From positions 7,482 through 71,481 of the forward strand of contig CAYOJJ010000019.1 of NCBI GenBank assembly GCA_964404255.1: a DNA stretch of 64,000 nt. The letters run 5' to 3'. The position numbers and the translations under genes were made by a program. Shown here piece by piece: positions 1 to 9,285 of this stretch. Source of the DNA: JAFDZW01 sp964404255. Lineage in GTDB: Bacteria; Bacteroidota; Ignavibacteria; Palsa-1295. Positions within the stretch are counted from its first letter, which is position 1. Every line of letters begins with the position of its first letter. The notes beneath the pieces are model-generated. The model saw only the letters and a list, made by a program, of their open reading frames with translations. It did no database searches and was not told the DNA's origin.

Positions 1-1218
1 CTCTGTGATGAAGCCGGATTCGGATTTGCTACCGATTACTTCACGCTGATTATTAATAAAACCTATCGTGATCTTAATAAGAATAATATCATAGCAACGA
101 TCGATTCGAAAGGAAGCATCGGCTTTAACGATGCGCCGGACGATCAGCAGGGCTCCGGAGTGATCTGGAAGAACCCACCACCGAGCATTACTCCGGAAGG
201 TAGAAGTATATTATTTATGGCGGGGCTCATGATCGCTGCCGATTCGGCTCATATCGTGGCCGAATCACCCGGCGATTTCTCCAGTGAGATAGCGACCGAA
301 GATTTTGCACCGACTTCTATCGTTCACGATATAACTCCGGTAGATCGGCAGAATGCCGTTCAGGAATTGGAAGCTACCTATAACGATAGCTTTGGCAGCG
401 AATTTTCGCAGGTCGGTGTAGATGTCAGAAGTAAAAATTATGCGATGGCAGCACCGGCTTCCGATGCAATTATCGCTTCTTATAGTATTAAGCATCGCAC
501 ACTCGATAGCGGCAATCCGCCGACCGATCATACGGCTATCGGATTATTTATGGATTGGGATATCGGCGCCTCCGGCTCTGCTAATATTGCGACCGCCTCG
601 CCATACGATCCTGAAATAGCCGTGACCCGCAGAGTAGAGCCCGGTTATCCGCTCGTGGGCATTAAACTTATTTCGGCAAAGCCTGCCGGCTCCTCGCTTA
701 ATTTATATTGTTTGAATAACGATGGCTCCGATGGCAGCCTCGATACCTATAGCGGGTTCGATATGACCGATAAGTGGCTGACGCTAACCACGCCCCGCGA
801 TAGTGCAGGCCCGAACGATGTTACCATGATCTACGGATTAAAAGATATTCCATTTGCTTCGCTCGATTCGCTTGAACTTACGTTCGTCATTGCTATGGCT
901 ACTGACGACCAGGCGCTTAAGGCGACGATCGATAATGCCGAGCATGAGTGGTATACACAATCATCGGTATCGCAGCGCATGGCTGCTGCTTCGCTCGAAG
1001 TCTATCCGAATCCTTTTACTGAAAAAGTAACTATCGCTTATCCAGGTACTACGACCGGCGAGATCGCGATCACTGATATGCTTGGCCGCACGGTATTTGC
1101 TAAAAAATGGAATGGCAGCAGCGAAACGCTCGATCTTTCCTCATTACCTTCGGGAGCTTATCACCTGACACTTACCAACGAGCAGGGCTCATTTTCAAAA
1201 GATATTATCGCCCGCTAA
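1..1218 (+). CDS. T9SS cargo protein, C-terminal part (5' end outside window)
   Basis: The reading frame is already open at base 1, so this is the 3' part of a longer gene. The GTG at 160 is internal, because the frame before it codes for ordinary protein. The visible 405 residues are acidic and Ser/Thr-rich with no domain I recognise. The last 80 or so form a T9SS type A sorting domain: a PNPF motif (YPNPFTEKVTIAYPG), then ITDMLGRTVF, and a final segment with SGAYHLTL. The product should therefore be exported across the outer membrane and released or anchored at the surface. Its last 14 bases overlap tail-to-tail with the end of lpxK. The enzymatic or binding role cannot be told without the missing N-terminus. 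Confidence 0.85.
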   Translation, partial: LCDEAGFGFATDYFTLIINKTYRDLNKNNIIATIDSKGSIGFNDAPDDQQGSGVIWKNPPPSITPEGRSILFMAGLMIAADSAHIVAESPGDFSSEIATEDFAPTSIVHDITPVDRQNAVQELEATYNDSFGSEFSQVGVDVRSKNYAMAAPASDAIIASYSIKHRTLDSGNPPTDHTAIGLFMDWDIGASGSANIATASPYDPEIAVTRRVEPGYPLVGIKLISAKPAGSSLNLYCLNNDGSDGSLDTYSGFDMTDKWLTLTTPRDSAGPNDVTMIYGLKDIPFASLDSLELTFVIAMATDDQALKATIDNAEHEWYTQSSVSQRMAAASLEVYPNPFTEKVTIAYPGTTTGEIAITDMLGRTVFAKKWNGSSETLDLSSLPSGAYHLTLTNEQGSFSKDIIAR

Positions 1219-2203
1219 GAGCGTTTTGTACTAATTCTTTTATAGGCCCTTCGAGTATAACCTTCGAATGGGCGACATAGAAGGGGCTGTCAGTATGCCC
1301 CGATAGTAGTGGTGTTATCTTCACTGCATCTTTTGTAGTCGTAACAAGGGCCTCGTATGCCTGTGCCTCGGCAAGTATTTTTTCTAACAAGGCCGGCGTG
1401 TATTCTGCATGATCTGCTAAACGATACGGATGAACCGAAGCGCCGAGCAACCCAAGGGTATCTTCAAATATCTGCGGAGTACCTATCCCCGAAAGAGCAA
1501 GTATCCTTTTGCCCTGAAGCAGTAGCGGAGAATGGTGGGTAGCGGGAGTATCGATCGAGGTTAAACGATCGATCGTTTGTTTGCCGGTAAGCACCGGAAG
1601 TCCGGTTGCAGAACATTCTGAAAGTACCTCTTTATTAGCCTCCGCATTCATAACGATGATAGCGCTTGCATCGCGAAGTGCCGATGTTCCTTCGCGCCCT
1701 TTACCAAAAGGAATAATAGGCGGTATTCCCTGCGAAGCATTTATAACCACCAGATTCAGATCGCGACGAATGCGTTGATGCTGAAACCCGTCGTCGAGTA
1801 ATACGACAGTTGCACCAAGTTCTTTTGCTTTCCTTGCACCTCGCAAGCGGTCCTCATCGCAGATCACAATGCTATCATCAAGCTCTGCCGCATAGAGCTG
1901 TGCTTCATCGCCACTTTGCTCTACGGAGGCAGCGATAGTATTGTCGTTTTTAACGACCAACAATCCATTGGTAGTACGTTTATATCCACGTAGTACAATA
2001 GCGACCGATGCGTGGAATTCCTGCTGTAATAAATGAGCAAGGTAGAGAGTGACGGGTGTTTTACCAGTCCCGCCGGCGGATAGATTACCGATGGAAATAA
2101 CCGGCAGTCCTGCCGAAGCTGAATGCAGTATTCCCGAACGGTAGAAACTGCGCCGCAGCTTCATTATCCAGGCATAGGGATTGATGAGATCCATTACATT
2201 CAT
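1205..2203 (-). CDS. lpxK: Tetraacyldisaccharide 4'-kinase (LpxK)
   Basis: LpxK phosphorylates the 4' position of the tetraacyldisaccharide-1-phosphate precursor with ATP, making lipid IVA on the inner face of the inner membrane. The 332-residue length fits the family (about 320-350). The family P-loop GNLSAGGTGKTP lies at residues 39-50, after the usual N-terminal membrane-associating helix. The DDGFQHQ motif is at about 137-143 and PFGKGREG further on. The ATG at 2201-2203 overlaps the stop of the upstream acyltransferase gene as ATGA, indicating translational coupling. It is the last gene of the lpxB-acyltransferase-lpxK run. The 3' end overlaps the convergent T9SS gene by 14 bases. Confidence 0.96.
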   Translation of the reverse strand: MNVMDLINPYAWIMKLRRSFYRSGILHSASAGLPVISIGNLSAGGTGKTPVTLYLAHLLQQEFHASVAIVLRGYKRTTNGLLVVKNDNTIAASVEQSGDEAQLYAAELDDSIVICDEDRLRGARKAKELGATVVLLDDGFQHQRIRRDLNLVVINASQGIPPIIPFGKGREGTSALRDASAIIVMNAEANKEVLSECSATGLPVLTGKQTIDRLTSIDTPATHHSPLLLQGKRILALSGIGTPQIFEDTLGLLGASVHPYRLADHAEYTPALLEKILAEAQAYEALVTTTKDAVKITPLLSGHTDSPFYVAHSKVILEGPIKELVQNALSGR

Positions 2204-2784
2204 TTCTCGGTCTGGAATTGCTGAGATAGCTCTTTAAGCCATGCATCCTGTTCTTCCCGGGATGCGGGAAATGAAGAAGCATCGAGCAGGTGTGGAGTAA
2301 CCGAAACCGATGAAAAGGGAAGCGGCAACCGGAAACGGTCCCAGCTTTTAGTAAAGGTAATAGCTTTACGATACCGTATTTCTAAAAAAAAGAGCGGGCG
2401 TTGCAATTGGTTGGCGGCAATAAAAGCACCACGCTTAAAGATCTCGCTGGGCCCACGCGGGCCATCGGGAGTAATGATGATTCTATCGGCAGAATTACTT
2501 CGAATAATTTCTATCGCCTCTTCCAATGCCTGCATTCCCGATTTACCGCTCGATCCTCGAACAAGTCTATAACCCCAACTGCTAAGAATACGGGAAAGGT
2601 AGGAGCCATCTTTGCTTTGAGAAACCAGTGCAACAGCCTTATGCCGGACTACCCACCATCCGGCGATCATACGGGAGTGCCAGAAGGTAATCACTGCATG
2701 AGCGGGAAGTGCATCGCCGTGCCACTTGAGGCGAAGTGTTCGCACGAGCATCGAGATACCGATATTGAGGATGGCTTCCTTCAT
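2200..2784 (-). CDS. DUF374 lysophospholipid acyltransferase-like protein
   Basis: This 194-residue protein belongs to the DUF374 branch of the PlsC/LpxL-like acyltransferases. The visible marks are FWHSRM at 34-39, the SQSKDG motif at 55-60, and TPDGPRGP at 105-112, the glycerolipid-acyltransferase-type substrate motif. It lies between lpxB and lpxK, with four-base ATGA overlaps on both sides. It therefore probably acylates a lipid A precursor or an associated lipid at the inner membrane. The family also contains proteins of untested function, so the substrate is inference. The length is short but normal for DUF374. Confidence 0.85.
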   Translation of the reverse strand: MKEAILNIGISMLVRTLRLKWHGDALPAHAVITFWHSRMIAGWWVVRHKAVALVSQSKDGSYLSRILSSWGYRLVRGSSGKSGMQALEEAIEIIRSNSADRIIITPDGPRGPSEIFKRGAFIAANQLQRPLFFLEIRYRKAITFTKSWDRFRLPLPFSSVSVTPHLLDASSFPASREEQDAWLKELSQQFQTEK

Positions 2785-3935
2785 GTTGTCAATAAGAACT
2801 CCGCAGCTTTTTTTGATGGAGATTGCTCATCGCTTTGCAATAACGAACGAATATGTGCGAGATCGGCACGGAATGAAGATTCATTGACAAGAACATCGGT
2901 GATCGCTCGGACGATCGCGGCAGGGGTCATTTCTGCCTGAATCAATTCGGGATATAATTTTTTTCCGAGGACAATATTTGCAAGACCAATGTATTTCAGC
3001 TTTATAAGCGACTTAGCCATCCAATACGTGAGCCAACTTGTGCGATAGCAGATCACTCCCGGTAAGCCGCAAAGCGCTGCTTCGAGTGTCGTTGTTCCGC
3101 TTTTTAATATGCCGACGTTCGAATAGTGGAGTAACTGATGAATATCGCTTGACGAGCGGAAGCGTTTCACCGATGATGGAAGATGCTCATAAATACCAGG
3201 CTCAAGACTGGCTGATTCTACAACAACGGGTAGTAAGTCCTGTGCTGCCTGCAATTCGCAAGCGGCTTCAACCATGATAGCCAAATGCCGACGCACTTCT
3301 TCTTTTCTCGAACCGGGGAAAACGGGCAGCCATTGCTTTGAAGCATCAAGATCATGCTTGCGTGCAAATGCTTCCCGGCTTAAGAATTGGCGTGCTTCTT
3401 CGTCGATGATCTCGACTAACGGGTGACCGATAAAGGAAGTCCTATCCAAACCGGCGTTTGTATAGATCTCTTTTTCGAACGGAAAGATGACAAGCATCCG
3501 ATCGACCGAAGCAACGATCTTCTGCACCCGCGAAGGCTTCCATGCCCAGACCTGCGGACTTACATAGTAGATTACGTTGATCTTTCGTTTCTTCGCTTCG
3601 GCAGCAAGGCGGATATTAAAGCCCGGATAATCGACAAGCAGGAGAACATCGGGTCTGGTTGCCGGATCATCGAACAGAGCAACCATCTCATTAAAGACTC
3701 GTTTGAAAAACCGGTATCGCTTCGCCACTTCCTGAAAGCCTACTACCGACATCTCTTTGCTATCATAATAGCAATGCATTCCTTCGGCCTTACAAAGAGC
3801 GCCGCCTATGCCATAAATATCAAGAGTGAGAGAGCGATCTACCGCAATGGCGGCGGCTTCATGTAACACTCGCGCAGCCAACCGGTCGCCTGAGGCTTCG
3901 CCTGCAATGATGAGTATGCGACGATGCTGCGACAC
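2781..3935 (-). CDS. lpxB: Lipid-A-disaccharide synthase (LpxB)
   Basis: LpxB joins UDP-2,3-diacylglucosamine and lipid X to form the beta-1,6 disaccharide of lipid A (GT19 family). The 384-residue product begins with the family signature ILIIAGEASGD near residue 7. It also carries YYVSPQVWAWKPSRV, the FPFEKEIY stretch, FIGHPLVE, FPGSRKEE, and a C-terminal KSGTTTLEAAL motif of the sugar-nucleotide site. The start is a GTG at 3933-3935, directly next to the uvrA stop (3936-3938) with no spacer, so it is presumably translated from the uvrA transcript. Its stop overlaps the ATG of the acyltransferase gene. Confidence 0.96.
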   Translation of the reverse strand: MSQHRRILIIAGEASGDRLAARVLHEAAAIAVDRSLTLDIYGIGGALCKAEGMHCYYDSKEMSVVGFQEVAKRYRFFKRVFNEMVALFDDPATRPDVLLLVDYPGFNIRLAAEAKKRKINVIYYVSPQVWAWKPSRVQKIVASVDRMLVIFPFEKEIYTNAGLDRTSFIGHPLVEIIDEEARQFLSREAFARKHDLDASKQWLPVFPGSRKEEVRRHLAIMVEAACELQAAQDLLPVVVESASLEPGIYEHLPSSVKRFRSSSDIHQLLHYSNVGILKSGTTTLEAALCGLPGVICYRTSWLTYWMAKSLIKLKYIGLANIVLGKKLYPELIQAEMTPAAIVRAITDVLVNESSFRADLAHIRSLLQSDEQSPSKKAAEFLLTT

Positions 3936-6797
3936 TTAGAGCAATCGTTTGAGAAAAGCGCCCGTATAAGAGTTTTTCTCGGCGGTTACTTGCTCCGGCG
4001 TACCGGCTGCGACGACGTACCCGCCGCCTTCTCCGGCTTCCGGTCCGAGATCGATCACCCAATCGGCTCCTTTGACGACTTCAAGGTTATGCTCGATAAC
4101 GATCACCGTATTACCGGCATCGACAAGAGCATTGAGCGCCGTCATTAGTTTTGCAATGTCGTCGAAGTGAAGCCCGGTTGTCGGTTCGTCAAAAATAAAT
4201 AGCGTATTATCTTTATCGCGATCGATAAGGAATGTTGCCAGCTTGATCCGCTGAGCCTCGCCGCCGGAAAGGGTATTAGCCGGCTGGCCGAGCTTGATAT
4301 AGCCCAGGCCTACATCGGCGAGTGTTTGTAATCGGGAAACAACCTTTTTATTATCGGCAAAGAATTCGAGCGCTTCATCGACAGTCATGTTCAGTACATC
4401 GACGATGTTTTTGCCTTCAATCTGGGCCTGCAGTGTTTCCGGCTTATAGCGCGAACCACCACACGTCTCACAGACGAGATACATATCGGCAAGAAACTGC
4501 ATCTCTACTTTCACGAATCCTTCACCCTGGCAGGTCTCACAGCGGCCGCCGGGAATATTAAACGAGAAATATCCGGCCTGCCAATCGCGCTGTTTTGCAT
4601 ACAATGTTTTTGCAAATGCATCGCGGATGTGATCGAAGGCATTGACATACGTTGCCGGGTTTGAGCGAGGCGTTTTGCCGATTGGCGTCTGATCGATCAT
4701 TGCCACTTCATCGACAAACTCCGCTCCTTTAAGTCCTGCAAAAGCGCCGACATCGTTTACCGGTTCACCTTTTTCTTTGCGCAAGCCATTATAAAGACAA
4801 GTATGAACGAGTGTCGATTTTCCCGAACCCGATACACCCGTCACCGCGGTAAAGACACCGATAGGGAAGCTCACGTCGACATGCTTAAGATTATGCTCCG
4901 ACGCTTCTTTGATTGTGACCGCTAATTTCGGATTGATGCGTCGCCGCTTTTTCGGAACCGGTATCTTTAATTTCCCGGTGAGATATCCGGCTGTAAGTGA
5001 TGAAGCCGGGTTCGTTTCAATAAGATCGGAATACGTACCATTGAAAACTATTTCGCCGCCATGCTGGCCGGCATTGGGGCCGAAATCGACCACATGATCC
5101 GCCTCGCGAATAATATCTTCATCATGCTCAACGACAATCACGGTATTGCCAAGATCGCGGACGCGTTTTAAGATACCAAGCAGGCGTTCGCTATCGCGCT
5201 GATGCAGGCCGATGCTCGGCTCGTCAAGAACATAGAGCGTACTCGTCAGCGCGCCGCCGAGCGAGCTTGCCAGTTGAATGCGCTGCGCCTCGCCGCCTGA
5301 GAGACTATTGGAAAGCCGGTGCAGAGTCAGGTACCCGAGACCGACATCGTCAAGATAACGCAGGCGCTTGGTGATCTCATCGACGAGGCGGCCCGCTACT
5401 TTTCGTTCGAATTCTGTCAGTTCGATCTGCTCGAAATGCTGACGGACATTCTTGATCGTTTGCCGCACGACTTCAAAAATATTTTTCCCGGCAACCTTTA
5501 CCGTTAATGCCGCCGGCCGCAATCTTGAACCGTGGCAGGAAGGGCAGGTCGTATAGCCGCGATAACGCGAAAGGATGACGCGGTAATGCAGCTTATAGGT
5601 TTGGGTCTCAAGATCGTGGAAAAATCCGGAAAGACCTTTAAAGACAGCGCCATAGCCATCCCACACGGTTTTCTGCTCTTCTTCACTCAGTGTGGCATAG
5701 GGGACATCCATGCGCACGCCGGCCTGTTTCGAGACTCGCTCGAGATCGTGCAGGTAGCTCGAAAATTTTGCACCAGTCCAACAGGTAACCGCTCCTTGCC
5801 GTAAGGATTTGGATCTATCGGGCACGACCAAATTCATATCGATACCAACAGCACGGCCAAAGCCTTCGCATTCCGGGCAAGCGCCAAACGGACTATTAAA
5901 GGCAAATAACCGCGGCTCCGGTTCTTCATACGGGATGCCGCAATTAGCGCATTCGAAACGATCGCTAAAGCGGAATTCGGCCGTCGGGCCATCGCCTTCG
6001 AGCCGGGCAATGATTGCTTTGCCTTTTCCTTCGCGAAAAGCGGTTTCAAGCGAATCGATCACTCGCGAGCGAACCGTATCGTCATTCTCTCTCCAAATGA
6101 GGCGGTCGATCAGTACCCTGACGTTCTCAGCAGCGATCGTCTGCGGCGGTTCTTCGGATAACTCTAAAATGCGCTCGTGACCGGCAAGCGTAATACGAAA
6201 GAATCCCTGCGCGCGGAGGTTTGCCCACTCTTCTTCGATCGGCCGTTTGCCATGGCGCTGCATCGGGAAGAGTATATAAAATTTATCGCCCTCTTTTAAG
6301 TGAGTCGAAAGGTGACGAACCACCGTGCCGGGTGTATCTTTACGAACGATAGAGCCGCACTGTACACAATAGGTCGTGCCGATGCGGGCATAAAGGACGC
6401 GAAGGTAATCGTAGATCTCGGTCTGGGTTGCAACCGTCGAGCGCGGATTACGGATAAGTGTTTTCTGCTCGATCGCAACGGCTGGGCTGATGCCGAGCAG
6501 GGTATCGACATCCGGTTTTTGCATCCGCTCAAGAAATTGGCGAGCGTAGGCGGAAAGACTCTCAACGTAACGGCGCTGTCCTTCGGCATAGAGTGTATCA
6601 AAGGCCAGTGAAGATTTTCCGGAGCCGCTGACACCGGTAAATACTATTAGCTCGTTACGCGGAAGTTCGAGAGAAATATTCTTTAAATTATGAACACGGG
6701 CACCCTTGATCGTAATAGGTTTTTTAGAGGAAGGCAAAGCCGTGCCATTAGGCTGGGGAGCCGATAATCGCTTCTTTTTTTGTGATGCTACGGGCAT
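3936..6797 (-). CDS. uvrA: Excinuclease ABC subunit A (UvrA)
   Basis: UvrA is the damage-recognition ATPase of nucleotide excision repair; as a dimer it loads UvrB at lesions. At 953 residues it is full length (about 940 is usual). The first Walker A, GVSGSGKSS, is at about 55-63, followed by the family stretch RRYVESLSAYARQFL. Zinc modules are seen as CANCG with CPECEGFG, and later CETCQGEG with CETCGGSRY. Two ABC signatures, LSGGEAQRIQLAS and LSGGEAQRIKLAT, and the second Walker A GVSGSGKST are all intact. The first 30 residues are a basic extension. The ATG at 6795-6797 is 59 bases after the DinB-like gene. Physical linkage to lpxB is tight. Confidence 0.98.
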   Translation of the reverse strand: MPVASQKKKRLSAPQPNGTALPSSKKPITIKGARVHNLKNISLELPRNELIVFTGVSGSGKSSLAFDTLYAEGQRRYVESLSAYARQFLERMQKPDVDTLLGISPAVAIEQKTLIRNPRSTVATQTEIYDYLRVLYARIGTTYCVQCGSIVRKDTPGTVVRHLSTHLKEGDKFYILFPMQRHGKRPIEEEWANLRAQGFFRITLAGHERILELSEEPPQTIAAENVRVLIDRLIWRENDDTVRSRVIDSLETAFREGKGKAIIARLEGDGPTAEFRFSDRFECANCGIPYEEPEPRLFAFNSPFGACPECEGFGRAVGIDMNLVVPDRSKSLRQGAVTCWTGAKFSSYLHDLERVSKQAGVRMDVPYATLSEEEQKTVWDGYGAVFKGLSGFFHDLETQTYKLHYRVILSRYRGYTTCPSCHGSRLRPAALTVKVAGKNIFEVVRQTIKNVRQHFEQIELTEFERKVAGRLVDEITKRLRYLDDVGLGYLTLHRLSNSLSGGEAQRIQLASSLGGALTSTLYVLDEPSIGLHQRDSERLLGILKRVRDLGNTVIVVEHDEDIIREADHVVDFGPNAGQHGGEIVFNGTYSDLIETNPASSLTAGYLTGKLKIPVPKKRRRINPKLAVTIKEASEHNLKHVDVSFPIGVFTAVTGVSGSGKSTLVHTCLYNGLRKEKGEPVNDVGAFAGLKGAEFVDEVAMIDQTPIGKTPRSNPATYVNAFDHIRDAFAKTLYAKQRDWQAGYFSFNIPGGRCETCQGEGFVKVEMQFLADMYLVCETCGGSRYKPETLQAQIEGKNIVDVLNMTVDEALEFFADNKKVVSRLQTLADVGLGYIKLGQPANTLSGGEAQRIKLATFLIDRDKDNTLFIFDEPTTGLHFDDIAKLMTALNALVDAGNTVIVIEHNLEVVKGADWVIDLGPEAGEGGGYVVAAGTPEQVTAEKNSYTGAFLKRLL

Positions 6798-6856
6798 ATC
6801 AAGAACCTAACGAAATTTTGTTCCGTCAGGTTGTCCTAGCGAGCTCTTTTTTCTCT

Positions 6857-7381
6857 CTATTTTAGGTACCGCTCTTTAACGACAGAAAGATGGTGAAGTT
6901 CATGGCCTGCAATAATATAGCCAATGGCCCGGACACTCATAGGGTTCTTATTAGCGGTGCCGGTGATCATGTAGGTGGAAGGATCCAGGTTGCTAAACAG
7001 GGCGATCGTGGATTGCCTTACGGCACGGTAATCATCAAGCAGGGATTGTTTGCTTCTTGCATCCATTTTTGCAACAGCGGCATATTCATTTTCTTCGAAG
7101 CCGGGAAGCTCGGTTTTATCCCCACGGGCAAAAGTAAGGGCGCGGTAGGAAAAGATACGTTCGGCATCGATGATATGGCCGATCACATCTTTAACTGACC
7201 ATTTTCCGGGTGCATAGCGATACAATAGTTGCTCTTCGCTTAAAGAGGAACAGACCGAAATAACACTTTCGGTCTGTTCGTTAAAATATTTCAGCAGGTC
7301 GTTCGAAGCGACGTGACGAATATAGGTATCGTAGTATGGGGCATATTCGCCCGGTTTCGGAGCTTCGATGAGTAGTGCCAT
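6857..7381 (-). CDS. DinB/YfiT-like four-helix metalloprotein
   Basis: This 174-residue protein matches the DinB_2/YfiT superfamily, four-helix bundles that hold a metal ion through three histidines and often act as thiol-dependent transferases. The fold marks are WSVKDVIGHIIDAERI (His69), then GHELHHLSVVKERY (His160, His163 and His164). It should be cytoplasmic. Despite the family name it is unrelated to DNA polymerase IV. The gene starts 5 bases after the NYN-domain gene stop, so the two are cotranscribed. The substrate is unknown; the nearby uvrA does not by itself show a DNA repair role. Confidence 0.88.
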   Translation of the reverse strand: MALLIEAPKPGEYAPYYDTYIRHVASNDLLKYFNEQTESVISVCSSLSEEQLLYRYAPGKWSVKDVIGHIIDAERIFSYRALTFARGDKTELPGFEENEYAAVAKMDARSKQSLLDDYRAVRQSTIALFSNLDPSTYMITGTANKNPMSVRAIGYIIAGHELHHLSVVKERYLK

Positions 7382-7386
7382 GCTTC

Positions 7387-7980
7387 TTACATTCCGGTTG
7401 GCGCCAGCACTTCATCGCGTTGGAAGACATCGGCGCCATTGGTGAATCGTTCGATGGAAGATCTGATCTCGGCCAGATCGAAAAAGTGTTTACCGGCAGC
7501 ATTGCGAAGCTCGCGGGCAACGGTGTCCTGCGTCGAAGCGACGATCACGCGTTTACCATAACTGCGCAGCAGTTCGACGGCACGTTCGAAGTCGCCATCG
7601 CCGGTCACAAGGACAGCCGTATCATACTGAGCGATAGTGGTAAAAAGATCGACGGCCAGTTCGAGATCGAGATTCGCTTTGCGAGTCAATTCGCCGGAAA
7701 TTTCATCGCGGAAATATTTGATCGATTTCACGCGAACGGTATATCCGGCATGATTAAGATAGCCGTAAAAGCGCTGTTCGCGCGGATCGGGGGGCATTTT
7801 TTGAGACGCATACCAGAAGGCATCGCCGATAGTGGCACCTTCGGTAAAATATTCAAGTAATTTGCGTGGATCGAAAAACCAGCCGAGCGAGCGCTGGGCA
7901 TAGTAGGCATTTTCTCCATCGACAAATACTGAAACACGATTAGCAGTTTGCGAAAATAACGGATGTAGAGATGAAGTCAT
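7387..7980 (-). CDS. NYN/LabA-like PIN-fold ribonuclease-type protein
   Basis: A 197-residue protein with the NYN (DUF88/LabA) fold, a PIN-like nuclease domain. The acidic residues of the family pocket are visible: SVFVDGEN (Asp21), a central NLDLELAVDLF, and VLVTGDGDFERAVELL. The usual C-terminal element around RELRNAAGKHFFDL follows. The family is expected to cleave RNA with Mg2+, but many members are untested. It is the second gene of the minus-strand run, 57 bases after the ABC ATPase start and 5 bases before the DinB-like gene. Confidence 0.88.
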   Translation of the reverse strand: MTSSLHPLFSQTANRVSVFVDGENAYYAQRSLGWFFDPRKLLEYFTEGATIGDAFWYASQKMPPDPREQRFYGYLNHAGYTVRVKSIKYFRDEISGELTRKANLDLELAVDLFTTIAQYDTAVLVTGDGDFERAVELLRSYGKRVIVASTQDTVARELRNAAGKHFFDLAEIRSSIERFTNGADVFQRDEVLAPTGM

Positions 7981-8037
7981 TATGTGTTACTATAATAGTG
8001 CACTCTCCGGTATAAACCGAAGCAATTATTTTATGTA

Positions 8038-9129
8038 TTATAATCTCACGCCGCTGAGAGGGTCGAATATATGGATCGCAGCAGAATGAGGTATGATGTT
8101 ATAGTGCTCTCCGAGGGAAGGAATGCTTGATGTCTGGTTCAGTGTCACAGCCAGCGTACCTCCGACAACGAGCGGAGTGGATAGATAACAATACGTAGTA
8201 CTACCAAGGCGTTCAACCAATACTACAGTTCCCGTAATGGCAGATGTTCCCTCCGTAGAGACCGACTCAACCATAAAAGACTCTGGTCTAATTCCCACAA
8301 CTACTGCTTTCCCCGAAATAAGGCTGGAATGGGCAACCGGAAGGCGGAAGGATCCGGCGACAAATATCATCCCGGCGGCCGTCTCTTCGATCGTTCCGTG
8401 AATTAAATTGATGGCTGGCGCTCCGAGAAATTTTGCAACGAAGATACTGGCCGGACGTTCGTAAATTTCTGAAGGTGTGCCGACCTGCTCGATGCGGCCT
8501 TTATTCATCACGACGATGGTATCGCCCATGGTCATCGCTTCGGTCTGATCGTGCGTGACATAGACCATCGTAGTGCCAAGACGACGCTGGAGTGATTTTA
8601 ACTCCGTGCGCATCTCCGTACGAAGCGCGGCATCGAGATTCGAGAGCGGCTCATCGAACAGAAATACTTCCGGTTTTCTGACGATCGCTCTTCCAAGTGC
8701 AACACGCTGGCGCTCACCGCCGGAAAGCTCTTTCGGTTTTCTATCAAGCAGCTTTGAGATAGAAAGCAGTGTAGCGGCGGAGCGAACTTCTTTATCGATC
8801 GATTCTTTCGGCGCTTTTCTAATCGTTAGCGGGAAGGCGATATTCTCATAGACATTCAGGTGCGGATACAAAGCATAGTTTTGAAAGACCATTGCGACGT
8901 CGCGATCTTTCGGCGCCAGATCGTTAACCCGTTTATTACCGATCATAATATCGCCGGAGCTGATCTCTTCTAAACCGGCAATCATTCGCAGCGTTGTAGA
9001 TTTCCCGCATCCCGAAGGCCCGACGAGTACGACAAATTCGCCTTTATTCGCAGCAAAAGAAATACCGGTCACGGCCTCATTGCCGTTGGTATAGCGTTTT
9101 TCAATGTTCCGTAATTCGAGATGCGCCAA
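8038..9129 (-). CDS. MalK/UgpC-type sugar ABC transporter ATPase
   Basis: This 363-residue ATPase fits the CUT1 (MalK/UgpC/MsmK) group. Walker A is GPSGCGKSTT at 37-46, the Q-loop is MVFQNYALYPHLNVYEN, the ABC signature LSGGERQRVALGRA starts at 135, and Walker B is LFDEPLSNLD. The switch region TMVYVTHDQTEAMTMGD follows. From about residue 235 a TOBE/MOP-type regulatory domain follows (GIRPESF). It would couple ATP hydrolysis to sugar import at the inner membrane. No permease or binding-protein gene lies nearby, so it is either shared by distant permeases or an orphan. A TAACTTTG box sits 23-30 bases upstream. Confidence 0.93.
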   Translation of the reverse strand: MAHLELRNIEKRYTNGNEAVTGISFAANKGEFVVLVGPSGCGKSTTLRMIAGLEEISSGDIMIGNKRVNDLAPKDRDVAMVFQNYALYPHLNVYENIAFPLTIRKAPKESIDKEVRSAATLLSISKLLDRKPKELSGGERQRVALGRAIVRKPEVFLFDEPLSNLDAALRTEMRTELKSLQRRLGTTMVYVTHDQTEAMTMGDTIVVMNKGRIEQVGTPSEIYERPASIFVAKFLGAPAINLIHGTIEETAAGMIFVAGSFRLPVAHSSLISGKAVVVGIRPESFMVESVSTEGTSAITGTVVLVERLGSTTYCYLSTPLVVGGTLAVTLNQTSSIPSLGEHYNIIPHSAAIHIFDPLSGVRL

Positions 9130-9151
9130 GATCAGAATATAGAATAGTATG

Positions 9152-9159
9152 CAAAGTTA
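9152..9159 (-). promoter_or_regulatory. Candidate -7 box (TAACTTTG) of the ABC-NYN-DinB run
   Basis: On the minus strand the octamer TAACTTTG fits the Bacteroidota -7 consensus TAnnTTTG. It lies 23-30 bases before the ABC ATPase start codon. I do not see a TTTG at the expected -33 spacing, so the call rests on the -7 box and position only. Confidence 0.4.
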
Positions 9160-9247
9160 CGATACTTATATAATTTAGCTTAGTAGATAAATAATCCGAC
9201 GGTAATCGCTGAACTCCTGTTTGCCTTTTTCGGGTGTCTGCAACTGG

Positions 9248-9255
9248 TATATTTG
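9248..9255 (+). promoter_or_regulatory. Candidate -7 box (TATATTTG) for the acyl-CoA dehydrogenase gene
   Basis: TATATTTG fits TAnnTTTG and lies 31-38 bases before the ATG at 9286. A TTTG at 9220-9223 is 24 bases upstream, a few bases more than the usual 19-21 spacing. Confidence 0.45.
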
Positions 9256-9285
9256 TATTCTTTCGTACGAAGCCCGATAAGTTGT

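Noticed and set aside
6857..7381. DNA polymerase IV (DinB) as the identity of the 174-residue protein
   Set aside because: The name is shared by two unrelated families. The three-histidine four-helix pattern is that of DinB/YfiT metalloproteins, and polymerase motifs are absent.
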